Source: Glandiceps talaboti (taxonomy: Eukaryota > Hemichordata > Enteropneusta > Spengelidae). From it: a DNA stretch of 64,000 bases. Shown piece after piece: positions 1 through 10,689 of the stretch; the stretch's first letter is position 1; the number at the start of each line of letters is the position of its first letter. The notes beneath the pieces were generated by a model that searched no databases, was not told the origin of the DNA, and saw only the letters and a list, made by a program, of their open reading frames with translations. Position numbers and translations under genes: made by a program. Where the stretch lies: positions 27,409,380 through 27,473,379 of the forward strand of contig NC_135551.1 of assembly GCF_964340395.1 (NCBI RefSeq), given 5' to 3'.

Positions 1-80
1 TCTTTCTCCTTTGTGCTATATATGAAATGGTTGTTTATGAAAAATCTAACAATGGGATAGTTTGAAATTTTGCATCAAAA
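1..80 (+). repeat. Direct repeat copy A, about 80 bp
   Basis: The first 80 bases recur at about 1003-1082 in the same orientation with scattered substitutions. Both copies contain TTTCTCCTTTGTG, ATGAAATGGTTGTTTA and AAAAATCTAAC. Similarity stops after about base 80 on the right; on the left it may continue outside the window. It could be one end of a dispersed element or a local duplication. Confidence 0.7.
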
Positions 81-1002
81 TTACATACTTCATTGTAAAG
101 ATTATGATACTACCTCAGTTTATATGTTGGTAGATAATAAATATATGATTTAATATGTGTTGTTACATAAGAATAACAATAATACTTTATATGTATTTGT
201 ACATTTTGAATAACAAATGTCCAGATTACTCTGACAAAAGAATACATCAGGAATAGTATACGTCAAGACAAAAAATGTTGTACACAACCTTTGACAAAGG
301 AAAGATATAAACATACATGTATTTGTAAACCCCCAATCCTTCTGTCAATACTCCATATAATTAGCATATTTTGGTTTCCTTGCCTATGAAACAGAACATG
401 CTAAAAATGTAAGTGGATATGGGATATATTGATGGCAATTTCACCGTTTAAATTATTTTACATGAGAAATGTCCTAGGGTAATAATTGAATGTTGTAAAA
501 ATTGCTGTTCAAAGTAGTTGTATACAAGGAAGGATTTACTGTAAATTGTAAAATGTGATTTATGTAAACAAATAATGTACTTTGTTGTGCGACCTCTACT
601 AGCAGAGAGTTATCTGGAATGAAATATTTGATGGTGATGTATAGCATTGTATAAATAGTATACTTTGTACAATGAATCTTTGTTTTTATCGGTAATTAAG
701 GTAAATGGGATTTCATTTTATGTTGGTAACACTAGAATGTAAGTCACAGGTGTTATACTACATTCTTATGGCCACTCTGTGTTTCTGTGTTTACTATGAT
801 CACCTGGTTATTCTGTATATATCACTCATGATTTATAAACAAAAGAGGTTAACCTTAATCAATTCTGCCACTAGAGGGCACCATACACAGGCGGTGCTCA
901 TTGCATTATCTAACATACAGGTGGTTCTGTTGGTGAGGAATCTAAATATACTACATGTTTTGGCCAGAGGGGGAAATTTATAATGTATGGTGAGAGTGTT
1001 GC
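81..1002. other. Non-coding AT-rich DNA, no gene seen
   Basis: I see no exon with convincing splice signals here. The only item of note is the CTCF-like site at 868-882, listed separately. The small open frames at 705-1201 have no recognisable motif or compositional support. Confidence 0.5.
868..882 (+). promoter_or_regulatory. CTCF-like motif CCACTAGAGGGCACC
   Basis: CCACTAGAGGGCACC matches the core of the bilaterian CTCF consensus (CCASYAGRKGGCRC) at nearly every position. It is one of several such sites in the window. Binding is an inference from sequence alone. Confidence 0.45.
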
Positions 1003-1085
1003 CTCTTTCTCCTTTGTGATATGTATGAAATGGTTGTTTACGAAAAATCTAACGATGGGACAGTTTGAAGTTTTTCATCAATTTA
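1003..1085 (+). repeat. Direct repeat copy B, about 80 bp
   Basis: Second copy of the sequence at 1-80, with about ten substitutions. The spacing between the copies is about 1 kb. Confidence 0.7.
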
Positions 1086-1251
1086 TACTCTTTGTGATGA
1101 AAAAAATGGACATTCTGTCATTTCTTTCTAAGTTAGCAAAGTGTCTCAAAGCTTTCTCTCATGATTTGTCTGTCAGAAGGAAGCAGACTTTAAATGTGTA
1201 GAAGTGAAAGATCATTGAATGCATGATGCATATCACTAGTTAAAAAAATAA

Positions 1252-1320
1252 CTATACTAAACTAAATTGAACTAAACTAAACTAAAGTTTTCTAAACAAA
1301 GCTAAACAGTACTAAACTAG
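1252..1320. repeat. Degenerate (AACTA)n simple repeat
   Basis: Imperfect runs of ACTAA/AACTA, interrupted by TTTTCTAAACAAAG. This is a short simple repeat with no other content. Confidence 0.7.
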
Positions 1321-1602
1321 AATCATAAACCTGAACTTAAGATAATACCAGTATCTAATACTCTCAATGTCTCTAGTTAACAATCCAACAAATGACGCAA
1401 CAACACCACATCTACTCTTAATGACGCTAGATGACGCAAATCGTAGACAGAACATAATACCCAATACTCTGATTGTCTCTACTAAAACCATAGATGACAA
1501 TACATGACCCCCTGGTGTGTCACAAACATTGAATATTCACTCATTTTATAGAGAGTGATCACTGACTTGTAAGTCGTCTCAATAAATGTATAATCATGTG
1601 TA

Positions 1603-1690
1603 TGTAATAGACTATGTGGTAGGTTCCTATTGTCACTCCATGTAATAGACTATGTGGTAGGTTCCTATTGTCACTCTGTGTAATAGACTA
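1603..1690 (+). repeat. 38-bp tandem repeat, about 2.3 copies
   Basis: The unit begins TGTAATAGACTATGTGG and restarts at 1603, 1641 and 1679. The first two copies are nearly identical, so the duplication is recent. Confidence 0.85.
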
Positions 1691-2900
1691 CTAGTAGACC
1701 CCCATTGTTGGCTCTACTACGTTCCATTCTGACTGGTTTTACAGACCTATATTTGCTTAATCTAATTGTTAGTATGTAATCACAAACAAAAAACTCCCAC
1801 AATGTAAATTCTTCTACTTCCTAAAGTAAAACCAGAGAAAATTCCTCATGGAATTGCAAGCTTATTGAAATCACAAAGTTGTCTGTGCTCTAAGTGACTT
1901 TAATTTGCATTATATTTAGAGTGAATTTGTTCACACAGAAAATTCCATGCAGAATCTTAAGCTTACTGAAATCACAAGCAAAGTTGTACTGTAAGCGACT
2001 TTAGTTTGCATATTTACAGTGACTCAGTTGACAGCTGCCAACATCACTAAGGATTGCATGGATGAATCAAAATGTAATGTGTTTGAAATTACAAAACAGA
2101 CAGCGAGTAGAATTAATATCCTGCAATAACTTGATACTCGGCTTAGATTTATTTGTTGAAAAAAAACTCATTTACCTGTGTGAATATCAGACACTGTAAG
2201 GAAGGAAGAGAAGACAATTGCACCTGTCGTAGTCCCAGAGGGGGTCAGACCTGATGGAATAGCAGATGAACAGAGAGTCGGTAATGAAACAGACATATCA
2301 TGTCTATATCACACAAATCATTTGTCAAAAGCCATTGTGTTGGTGTGTGACCTCATCGTTTTACTGTGTGACAGGACAACAGGTTGAAGGAGAAGAATAG
2401 TATGTGATAGAGTAGTAAAATACTGTAGTTTGTGAGACAGGTGCATGCATCGCCAAGTTACCCACAGAGATATATGTAAAGGGTGTGATGACGTGTGAAC
2501 ATGAACAAACACTGGTAGAGTGAATTATTACTGCATGACTACCTTCTTGTACGGACTTGAATCACGGCTGAAGCTCACACCACAGGTAGTATATGTTCCA
2601 TAACTGAACTACCTCTAATATTTAGAGTTCCCGGACTAAGCTCTCTCTTGAGGATTGATTCGTTTTGTACTCATAACAAGAAAGGATTTGATTTTAAAAA
2701 GTCAAAATTTTAACTTTGGAACCAATTTTTTAACTTCGAACCATTTATGAGTACAAACTCAAGGTCTTTGATGTGTCAAAGTACAGCCAAATCGATTGAA
2801 GTAATTAATTGCTGATGAAGAAACTGTGTAAAAGTTTATGAGGACAGACTGAAATCTACACCACAGAAAGTGAGGGCTACAACACTGTAGAGTTAATACA
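1691..2900. other. Non-coding DNA 5' of the first candidate exon
   Basis: AT-rich unique-looking sequence. Two related segments, near 1845-1910 and 1945-2010, share TTGCAAGCTTATTGAAATCAC-like and GACTTTAATTTGCAT-like words, so part of it is an old tandem duplication. No gene seen. Confidence 0.4.
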
Positions 2901-2999
2901 ATGGCGGCGTACAAAAGATTGGATCGGTTAGAAATTCTTGTCAAAACTGTTTTAGATGTGGTTGACCCTAATGATGCCAATGGAAGGAAGGTTTATGTG
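2901..2999 (+). CDS. Candidate 5' coding exon (possible PFN4 alternative first exon)
   Basis: An ATG in fair context (AATACAATGGCG) opens a 33-codon stretch beginning MAAYKRLDRLEILVKTVLD and ending at GTTTATGTG followed by GTGAGA, a good donor. It ends in phase 0. PFN4 exon 1 at 14932 begins in phase 0 and is open upstream of its own ATG, so joining them keeps the frame and would add 37 residues (33 plus DRVK) before the usual profilin-4 start. I do not recognise the peptide. It could equally be the first exon of an unrelated gene with unseen downstream exons. Confidence 0.45.
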
Positions 3000-5233
3000 G
3001 TGAGAGTTGGTTTTTTATTTGATTACACATATGAATATCATGTTGGTTTGTGAAATATTCAGTAATACCCATTCTGAATTTAAGTCACCATGACTGTATA
3101 AAACAAGTAAAAATCATGGTTTTCTATCCTTCAATTTCTAAACTCAGTACCGTCATTTGATAGAAAAACTGAATCTGTATGATATTGTAAAAAATCCTTT
3201 GTTGAAACAAGAACAATACCCAAATATCCTATGACATAGACAGGAACTCACCTGTAATGGCTACTGGTAAACATTTTATTTTCTTAGTGGTGAACAAGAT
3301 AAATCAAGTTTCAATCTACTCTCTCTGTCTGTTTCATCAATCATCTTCCCAATCGTATCAATTTTACAAAATTATTTGTGGAATTTCTATGATAAAGTGC
3401 TCTGTATACATATGATGATATCATAGATGTAATTTTAAAAAAACAAAACATTCTTATAATTTATAAAAATAATTTGAAATTCTTCAGTGACAAAGCTCTA
3501 ATAGAATAAGATTATTTAAGGTTGAATTGAAATTGATTGATACATGACTTTATTTTGACTCATTACTACCATTCACATTATTTTGCTATGATGGTAATAT
3601 GTAGGTTTTTTTTTTATATCTAATTGTTGGCAGTCGAAGAGAACTTAAATAGGACACAGAGTCTACATGTGAATGTTTTGTTGATAAATATTGATAATGT
3701 CAACAAATTAATGACAAGTAAAACTGTGTATAAGAATTGACCACTGCTTTGAAAAGTTTTAATTAATTATTTAGATATGAATTTAGCTTATAGTTACATG
3801 GCTAATTCAGTGAATTGTGATCCTAGGATAACAGGATATTATTTCTCTTTATTCAGCCAAGAAAAATATGTATATGATAAGGAGCCCAGTCGCTATGAGT
3901 TGAAGACATGTCGTGACAAAACCGCTATGGTTTGTGTATTAAAATTAGGTTGTAAAACTCATCGTAAAAACTGTCAATTTAAGAAAAAATTCATCTCTAC
4001 ATTTTTTAAGTGTACATTTCTACTTTGATATAAAACCTCATTTCATGAAATGTAAATGTATACTGTAAACTATAATATGATTGTAAAGCGTAAATCCATG
4101 GCATAGTTGTAACACAGTCAAACCCTGGCAACAGAATTAGTACAGGATACATGGTGGTGAAAAAAAAACTATGGTGTGACTTGGAGTATGGCTACGGGAT
4201 TATAAATTATAGGAAGGCCAAATCTATTATATTAATTTGAATTGATTTTCTTTGTAATTCAAAGGACAAATTCTTGATTTTCAGGAAAAATTGTTATTAT
4301 GGTATATTTTGTATTGTTGTGCCACTCGCATCAAGGTTGTTTTTAAAACTTAGAATGTAAGCTCAGATCTGTTTCTCAACTTCTAGATTGAAAGCAACAG
4401 AGTGAAGCCTAGATGTCAAGTTGTGTGTCGTTTGTGTGTCAGTAAAACTGTCAGGTATTGACATGACTTGCAGTATTTGTGACTGTTAGTACTTTTATGA
4501 TGTACAATGAAAACTTGACAGAATTTATGATCTGATAACTACATAGCATCAAGGATCAATAACACATCAGTCGGCAAACACAAAACATGAACAAATTAGT
4601 TGTCATATTTACTGATTGTGGTCAGTAGCAGAATGTGGTTTATTTGTTGTTTGTTGACTCCAATCTTTGTATTCATCACAACTAAGTTATGTGGATTATT
4701 TTGGAGAGTTCTTATCACTATAATTAACACTGTGACTCTATAAATCATGTCTGTGTATAATGTCAGCTGTCACTTTGAAATCATATCACCAACATTACCA
4801 CAAAGAGGATGTTGTTTTTTTAAAGGAAAAATTTTGTAAGAAAATGATGACGCTTACATTTCTTGAAAAAACTATTTTGGACATATATTTTGTATCATTT
4901 ATTCATTATTTAGATTATGATCAGGTCAACAGCTGGATGTAACATTTGAAGTGTGTAGGACTGAGTCCAGTCTTTGCCCCAATTATCCTTCAAGTATCGA
5001 TCAATCACATTCCTGTGTTAACCAGATATTCAGTGTATAGGAGTTTGGGTAATCTTGTTTTGAACTAAGTAAAGAATATTGATAATTATTAGTGAAGCAA
5101 TGTTCTTAATCATCCAGATATAAAGTTATTGGTATTAATCTTGTTTGAAGTCAAAGAAAAAATAAAATAATTATTATTGTTTATGAATATGAACTAATGA
5201 AGGTATAAAGTTACAATGGAATAGTTAGAATCT
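3000..5233. other. Intronic or intergenic DNA, no gene seen
   Basis: AT-rich sequence without exons I can support. Open frames at 3777-4028 and 4760-4942 are rich in Phe, Lys and Tyr, as expected for chance ORFs in AT-rich DNA, and lack splice context. Confidence 0.4.
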
Positions 5234-5239
5234 ATTCAA

Positions 5240-5357
5240 TTGGACTCGCTGTTGTTTCTAGTGTCAGTTACCATCTGTCATTATATCAGTAGTGAGCCTG
5301 AAGAAGTGTCCAGGGTAGGACAAGAAGTGTTGACACTCAAAACAACAGCAAGTCCAG
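5240..5357 (+). repeat. Hairpin element with a degenerate hammerhead-like core
   Basis: Arms at 5240-5266 and 5331-5357 are complementary at about 23 of 27 positions. Just inside the right arm, 5298-5329 reads CTGAAGA, then GTGTCC-AGGGTA-GGACA as a stem-loop, then AGAAGTG. This resembles the order CUGANGA, stem II, GAAA of type I hammerhead ribozymes carried by Penelope-like elements and small retrozymes in animals. Here the GAAA box reads AGAAG, so the ribozyme core is decayed if the match is real. Confidence 0.4.
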
Positions 5358-6022
5358 TAGGACAGATTGTAATTATTTGCTAGTAATTGTTATACATTAA
5401 ACTTAAAGTGGCTATACACATGTACAATATTTACCTGCTAAGTATTGTCACATTCCAAACTATAATTATAACAGTTTAGAATAACCTTCAGAAGGAAAGA
5501 AATACAAGTTTATTGACCCTTACCCTCAATGCAACCATGTCCACATTTTCACCCACCCCAGTTTAGTACCCTATCATTTTGGTCAGATTAATTTCAAAAT
5601 GATACAATTGGTACGGTAATGTAAAACTATAATTCAAAAAAGAAACTAGGAGAGTTATTAGAATTCCATAGAAAAAATAAAAATAATGTTGTAGATATCC
5701 ATTGAAAAGTATATAAGTCCATAGAATTTTAAAAAGTGTTCAAAATGCCGACTCCATTGAATTTGACAAAAATGTTTCTATGGACGTCTATTAGTTATTT
5801 GTGTTGCTATGGAAACCTGTAAAATTCTATAAACTTCTATGTCACTTCTTCAGAACTGTGTAGACTAATTTCATCAGGTAAACACCGTTAACAAATCATT
5901 GTCTGTAATTTTTCAGATATCTACCCAATTCTTCAAGATGATATTTAGTCTTTGAAAGACATGATATATTAATGTAGTCATTATATCAAATGTAGATTTG
6001 TCAGATGTTATGTCTATCAATA

Positions 6023-6264
6023 TGACTAAAATCTGATGTGGTGAATACAGCTGAATTTCTTTATTTACCACTATTCCCTTTATTTATTGTTGTTTGTTTT
6101 TTGATTTTGTTGTTATGGGAGTTAGCACCTTGTTTCTTTGGAAAGAAAGCACTCACTTTCAGACCCCCCCCCCCCCCCCCCCCCCCCACCAGCAAAAGAG
6201 AGTATACGAAGGAGAGACAAATAAAGATATTGAGCAGTATTTACCCCATCAGATTTTAATATTG
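6023..6264. mobile_element. MITE-like inverted repeat with an internal poly-C tract (family A, copy 1)
   Basis: The left arm (from about 6025, AAAATCTGATGTGGTGAATA) is matched in inverse complement by the right arm ending near 6262 (AAAATCTGATGGGGTAAATA read on the minus strand). Between them sits a run of 24 C (6164-6187). A related inverted-repeat element with the same arm sequence lies at 40415-40665. The size and arm-only structure suggest a non-autonomous DNA transposon; no target-site duplication is clear. Confidence 0.65.
6164..6187 (+). repeat. Poly-C tract, 24 bases
   Basis: An uninterrupted run of 24 C near the centre of the inverted-repeat element at 6023-6264. It creates spurious proline-rich open frames. 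Confidence 0.95.
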
Positions 6265-6653
6265 GACATTCACCAAATTCTTCACTAAATAATGTCTTAT
6301 CATGGACAGTATATACATTGTACTGATATATTCAATACACATAGAGGTTGTATTGCATAAAACGTACACATGTAAGCACTACTAATGGCTATACTTAAAG
6401 GTTCCCTTTGTTATTTCAGCACTGTCTATACAGTGTGTACTCAAACATCTCTAACTTATTTGATAAGTATCATATTTCTTGTAACCTTTGTCGGTTCACT
6501 GTCCTGACATAGACCCACCTAATCATGACGTTTTACTCTTAGGATGTCTTCAGAACATGTTTTAAGTTTGACACTCACTATTACTTGGTGTAATCTATGA
6601 TGAACACAGTGTAAGGTAATCCAACAGGTGTTAGGAAAAGGCTACATTGATGT

Positions 6654-6670
6654 ATAGCGCCCCCACACAA
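6654..6670 (-). promoter_or_regulatory. CTCF-like motif
   Basis: Read on the minus strand, TTGTGTGGGGGCGCTATA matches the G-rich core and the 3' CGCTA end of the CTCF consensus. The 5' CCA part is weaker than in the other sites. Confidence 0.3.
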
Positions 6671-6879
6671 TTGCTGAGATGAACTTTTGTTTTTTACACA
6701 TGATGTTTAACTTGTAAGTCTTCCAATCAAATCTTTACTTTGAATGACTTATTACAATTATTACTTATTCGAACAGATTTTCACCATTGCTTACAACATT
6801 TAAATGGAATTTGTGATGAAATACTGAGTTTCTATGCATATTTTTATAACAAATGTAGAAAAGTCTACAAAATCAAGTA

Positions 6880-7447
<568 letters not shown>

Positions 7448-7887
7448 CCTATTATGACACCGTCTAGGTGTCAGATAGGTCATGACCTTTGACACTAGGT
7501 CATTGTTGTAAACTTTCTGTGTACACACCGTGTGATAAAAAGTAGGCTAGGTAGAGTGTAAAGGGTTAGAGAAAGTTGTGTTTATATTTGTTAAAAGTCA
7601 GGACATACTGTTGATCTGTTGGTGAATTCATTTTGTATAATAATGATAAATGACACCACAAGTATTATTTTAATAAGTATACATTATGAATAATTTGTTA
7701 TTTTAATTTTTAAAAATTAGAGAGATTCACAAGACATTAGTAACAAATGACATATTTTAAGAATTTAGAAAAACCATGTTTCCTGTATGGACATTCTGCT
7801 TATAATAATGTTTCATAATTTATATGAATTATGAAGTGAACTCCTCTATCAAATTAATGACATGTTGTTAATGGTAAATTATTATGT
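7448..7887. other. Non-coding AT-rich DNA, no gene seen
   Basis: Apart from a small palindrome around 7479 (AGGTCATGACCT), I see nothing with structure here. Confidence 0.4.
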
Positions 7888-8045
7888 AAAGTTTGAACTT
7901 CTGTGAATTTAGCCTGTTAAACTGAAATAAAATTTGAACTTCTCTGCGTTTAGCCAGTCATGGACAATAAAATTTGAACTTCCCAAAATGTAGTGCTTGT
8001 ATATGGACAATAAAATTTGAATTTCCATGAATTTAGTCTGTTCAC
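7888..8045 (+). repeat. About 50-bp degenerate tandem repeat, four units
   Basis: Units contain AAAATTTGAACTTC followed by a TTTAGCC/TTTAGTC word and a TGGACAAT linker, repeating near 7888, 7926, 7970 and 8008. The small ORF at 8017-8205 starts inside it and is not supported. Confidence 0.7.
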
Positions 8046-9994
8046 TGTGTTGACAATGGAGGACTTAGCAGAACAAGATGACATTCTACCAAGTCAGACT
8101 ACCCTGAATTTATGTACACATTCCATTACATGCCTTGAGTATTTGTCAATGTGGATACACAATTATGTCAAAGGAATTTCTATATTTAACACCATTTATG
8201 TGTAAACTAAAAAACTGTAAACATTGTTTTAGGGTTGACAACCTCTTCAAAGAGACAACTACCAAATCTTACATAATGAAACACAGACTACAGTACATAC
8301 AGGAATTGTACTGAGCATAGCCCCTACATGTGTAGGGTCTATGTATTGATACACACTGCAATCAACTATGCATGGTAAACATCAAAACTCAAACATAAAT
8401 ATTAAAATGTGTTTATAGATTCAGATCTTCCATTGTGCTGATAATAAGACCTGCCAAATTTATACCATTCAGTCCTGATTTTTATCTATTTCACAGACTT
8501 GCAATTCACCACATTGATATTTTGGCCATGACTTCAAGAATCCCCAAGCAATGAACACACATTAGTATAAAAGGCTCAATCTGTTGTCTGTAGATTTGCT
8601 GCCATGACAACCTTCTGTATCATGGCAACAGTCACCATGGAACTATTTCAAATAATGACCTGTTAGTACAAATTGCTCTGATTCTTTCTTTTGTACAGGT
8701 TTTGCACTAAAAATGTTTCCAAGGTGATGCCATTATTTGATATTCAATCTTTTATAACTGACTATTTTACTGACTGCAATAACAGTGAAAGTGAATGATA
8801 TTTGTAATTTTTCATAATTCCTAGCATGTAATCCATTTTTTCATACTGGTTATTTCATATTCCTTCATACTGTCACATGCAGAGAACAAAATCTATTTTG
8901 GCTTATATGTTTTAACAAGCTTTATACATCCACAACTGTCTTGCTATAGTGAAGTATTAAATATTTAATCATACATGAACTCAGTCTTGCTTGGTGTTTC
9001 TTTAGTTTCCTTAAATTTACAAAATGATTTGTATCTCTATTCCCATGTAGTCCTACTTTACCTATTGGCAGCCATTTTAAAATAATATTGATTGGTTATA
9101 AGTAACTATGTCTCTCTAAAAATATTTGCACACATTCCATTCCACACTTTATAAAAAAAAATATTTGTTGTAAAAATTCCATCTGCAAGATTCTCAAATC
9201 GTCGATTTATCCTATGTCAAGGAAACAAACGGGAAAAAGTATGTTTAATGAATTAATTAAACCTTCCCTTCCTTTCTTTAGGAAAACAAGTCAACAATAC
9301 AATCAAAAATTTCAGATTTTGAATTTTGAACTTCTAATAATTTTCTTAAATATTCACTCATTCCAGACACTCTTGCAGGAAAACTGACTCTAGAGTCATA
9401 ATCAGTATATGTTTTCTGTGAATGTAAACTAAACTAAACAGTAGCGTTAGTACTTAACTAAATGTATCTTTAGTTAGTATACCTGTATTATGCTACTATT
9501 GATTTCTACCAGCGTCTTAACAAATCAACCTTTACCGATGTATCATATCACAGAAATAAAAAAAAAAACGATCGAAAACTCACCATTGATGTTAAATTGA
9601 AGATATAGTATTCCTAGTAACAATGTCGTTGTCAAGATAGTATTCTGTCTGTATGTTTCACGTTTATCAATATTTGATTCTGTGTACCCCCTATCTATAA
9701 TACGACAACCAGACACTTCTATTCAGTCCAAGGGGTGTTGTCACATACATTATAAATACTTTTTAAATCAACACCCTTTAAATATATATGAATATTTAAA
9801 GACAAAACTGAATTAATTATATATCAAAATTATATATGCTAAAATTGGATCTAAGAGTAAATTTACTGAACTGTCTGTTTCTCTGTAAGTGTTGCCATAG
9901 CAATGTATGATTTATAAAAACATCATTATCATTTTCCCCTTCCTGACTTTTTTCTTTAACAGTTTCCTTTTTAGCTGTTCAAACTCTCATAATG
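8046..9994. other. Non-coding DNA, no gene seen
   Basis: AT-rich unique sequence. The only structured item is the palindrome at 8316-8343. No exon with credible splice sites was found. Confidence 0.4.
8316..8343. repeat. 28-bp palindromic micro-insertion (TGTAGGGTCTATG family, copy 1)
   Basis: The half-sites CATAGCCCCTACAT and GTGTAGGGTCTATG are inverse complements at 12 of 14 positions. The right half recurs exactly at 12917-12930, and its last 13 bases also at 28765-28777 and 35815-35827. Flanks TACTGAG and TATTGAT agree at 5 of 7 positions, so a target duplication here is only suggested. Confidence 0.6.
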
Positions 9995-10049
9995 TTGACA
10001 TTTAACAGTCTAATGTAAACTGTTAAATGACATCCTAACGGGATGTCAA
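9995..10049. repeat. Two adjacent small hairpins
   Basis: TTTAACAGT (10001-10009) pairs perfectly with ACTGTTAAA (10019-10027). Immediately next, TGACATCC (10028-10035) pairs with GGATGTCA (10041-10048) over a 5-base loop. TTGACA at 9995 also matches the outer TGTCAA, so alternative folds exist. Function unknown. Confidence 0.6.
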
Positions 10050-10577
10050 GTATTTTCAGTATTTCACCACTATTTGATTTCTTGCTTAGTATTGATTTTA
10101 TTGATAGATTGTACATTTTTGTAGTATAATTACTAGGTTTAGTTTGCTAGTAAAAACACTATAGAGACATCTTTACAAATCAATCGTATTGTGTCTTTTA
10201 TTTGGCCTAACAATGTACTTCCCTATCAATAGTATCCACACTTTGCATAAATTAGGAACTCTCCGGCTTTTGTTTCCATTCAGTCCGTACCACATTTGTC
10301 ATAGGTTTATTGATCACACACTGAGAGGGGAAAAAGGATCTTGTTATTAACAGAGTCCAGCATACAGTCAACACTGTAATAGACAGTAGAACGATTTCAA
10401 AGCATTGCGTTGTGTTGTGTTGTGTATAATATAGCCTAGACATATACATAGTAGTATTGCTTGTTGAGGCAGACATGTGTTTGTTTGCTGGCTGTTAAAC
10501 ATTGTGGTTACCAACTGGAAATACTAAGCTGCTATTGGTTTCTCTACATTCATAATATTGAAACTCTACTAGTAAAG

Positions 10578-10685
10578 ATGCCGTCAGTTAAAAATTCAGA
10601 ATCTCGAATGTCGACTGAAAGAGGGGAAAATGACGACGCAATGCCACAAGAGGAACGTAAACGCTATGTCAAAGGAACGTACACG
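10578..10685 (+). CDS. Candidate coding exon upstream of PFN4
   Basis: An ATG begins 36 codons (MPSVKNSESRMSTERGENDD, then AMPQEERKRYVKGTYT) ending at TACACG followed by GTAATG, a usable donor. The stretch is hydrophilic and richer in CpG than its surroundings, unlike chance ORFs nearby. It ends in phase 0 and could splice in frame to PFN4 exon 1 at 14932. I do not recognise the peptide. It may be an alternative first exon or part of another gene. Confidence 0.35.
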
Positions 10686-10689
10686 GTAA

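Noticed and set aside
1-1085. LTR pair of a retrotransposon
   Set aside because: The direct repeats are only about 80 bp as seen, and there is no primer-binding site, polypurine tract or reverse-transcriptase remnant between them.
10252-10320. Minus-strand terminal exon candidate (CVINKPMTNVVRTEWKQKPE) behind a good pyrimidine tract and CAG
   Set aside because: The acceptor is attractive, but I see no upstream partner exon and 22 codons are too few to support coding by themselves.
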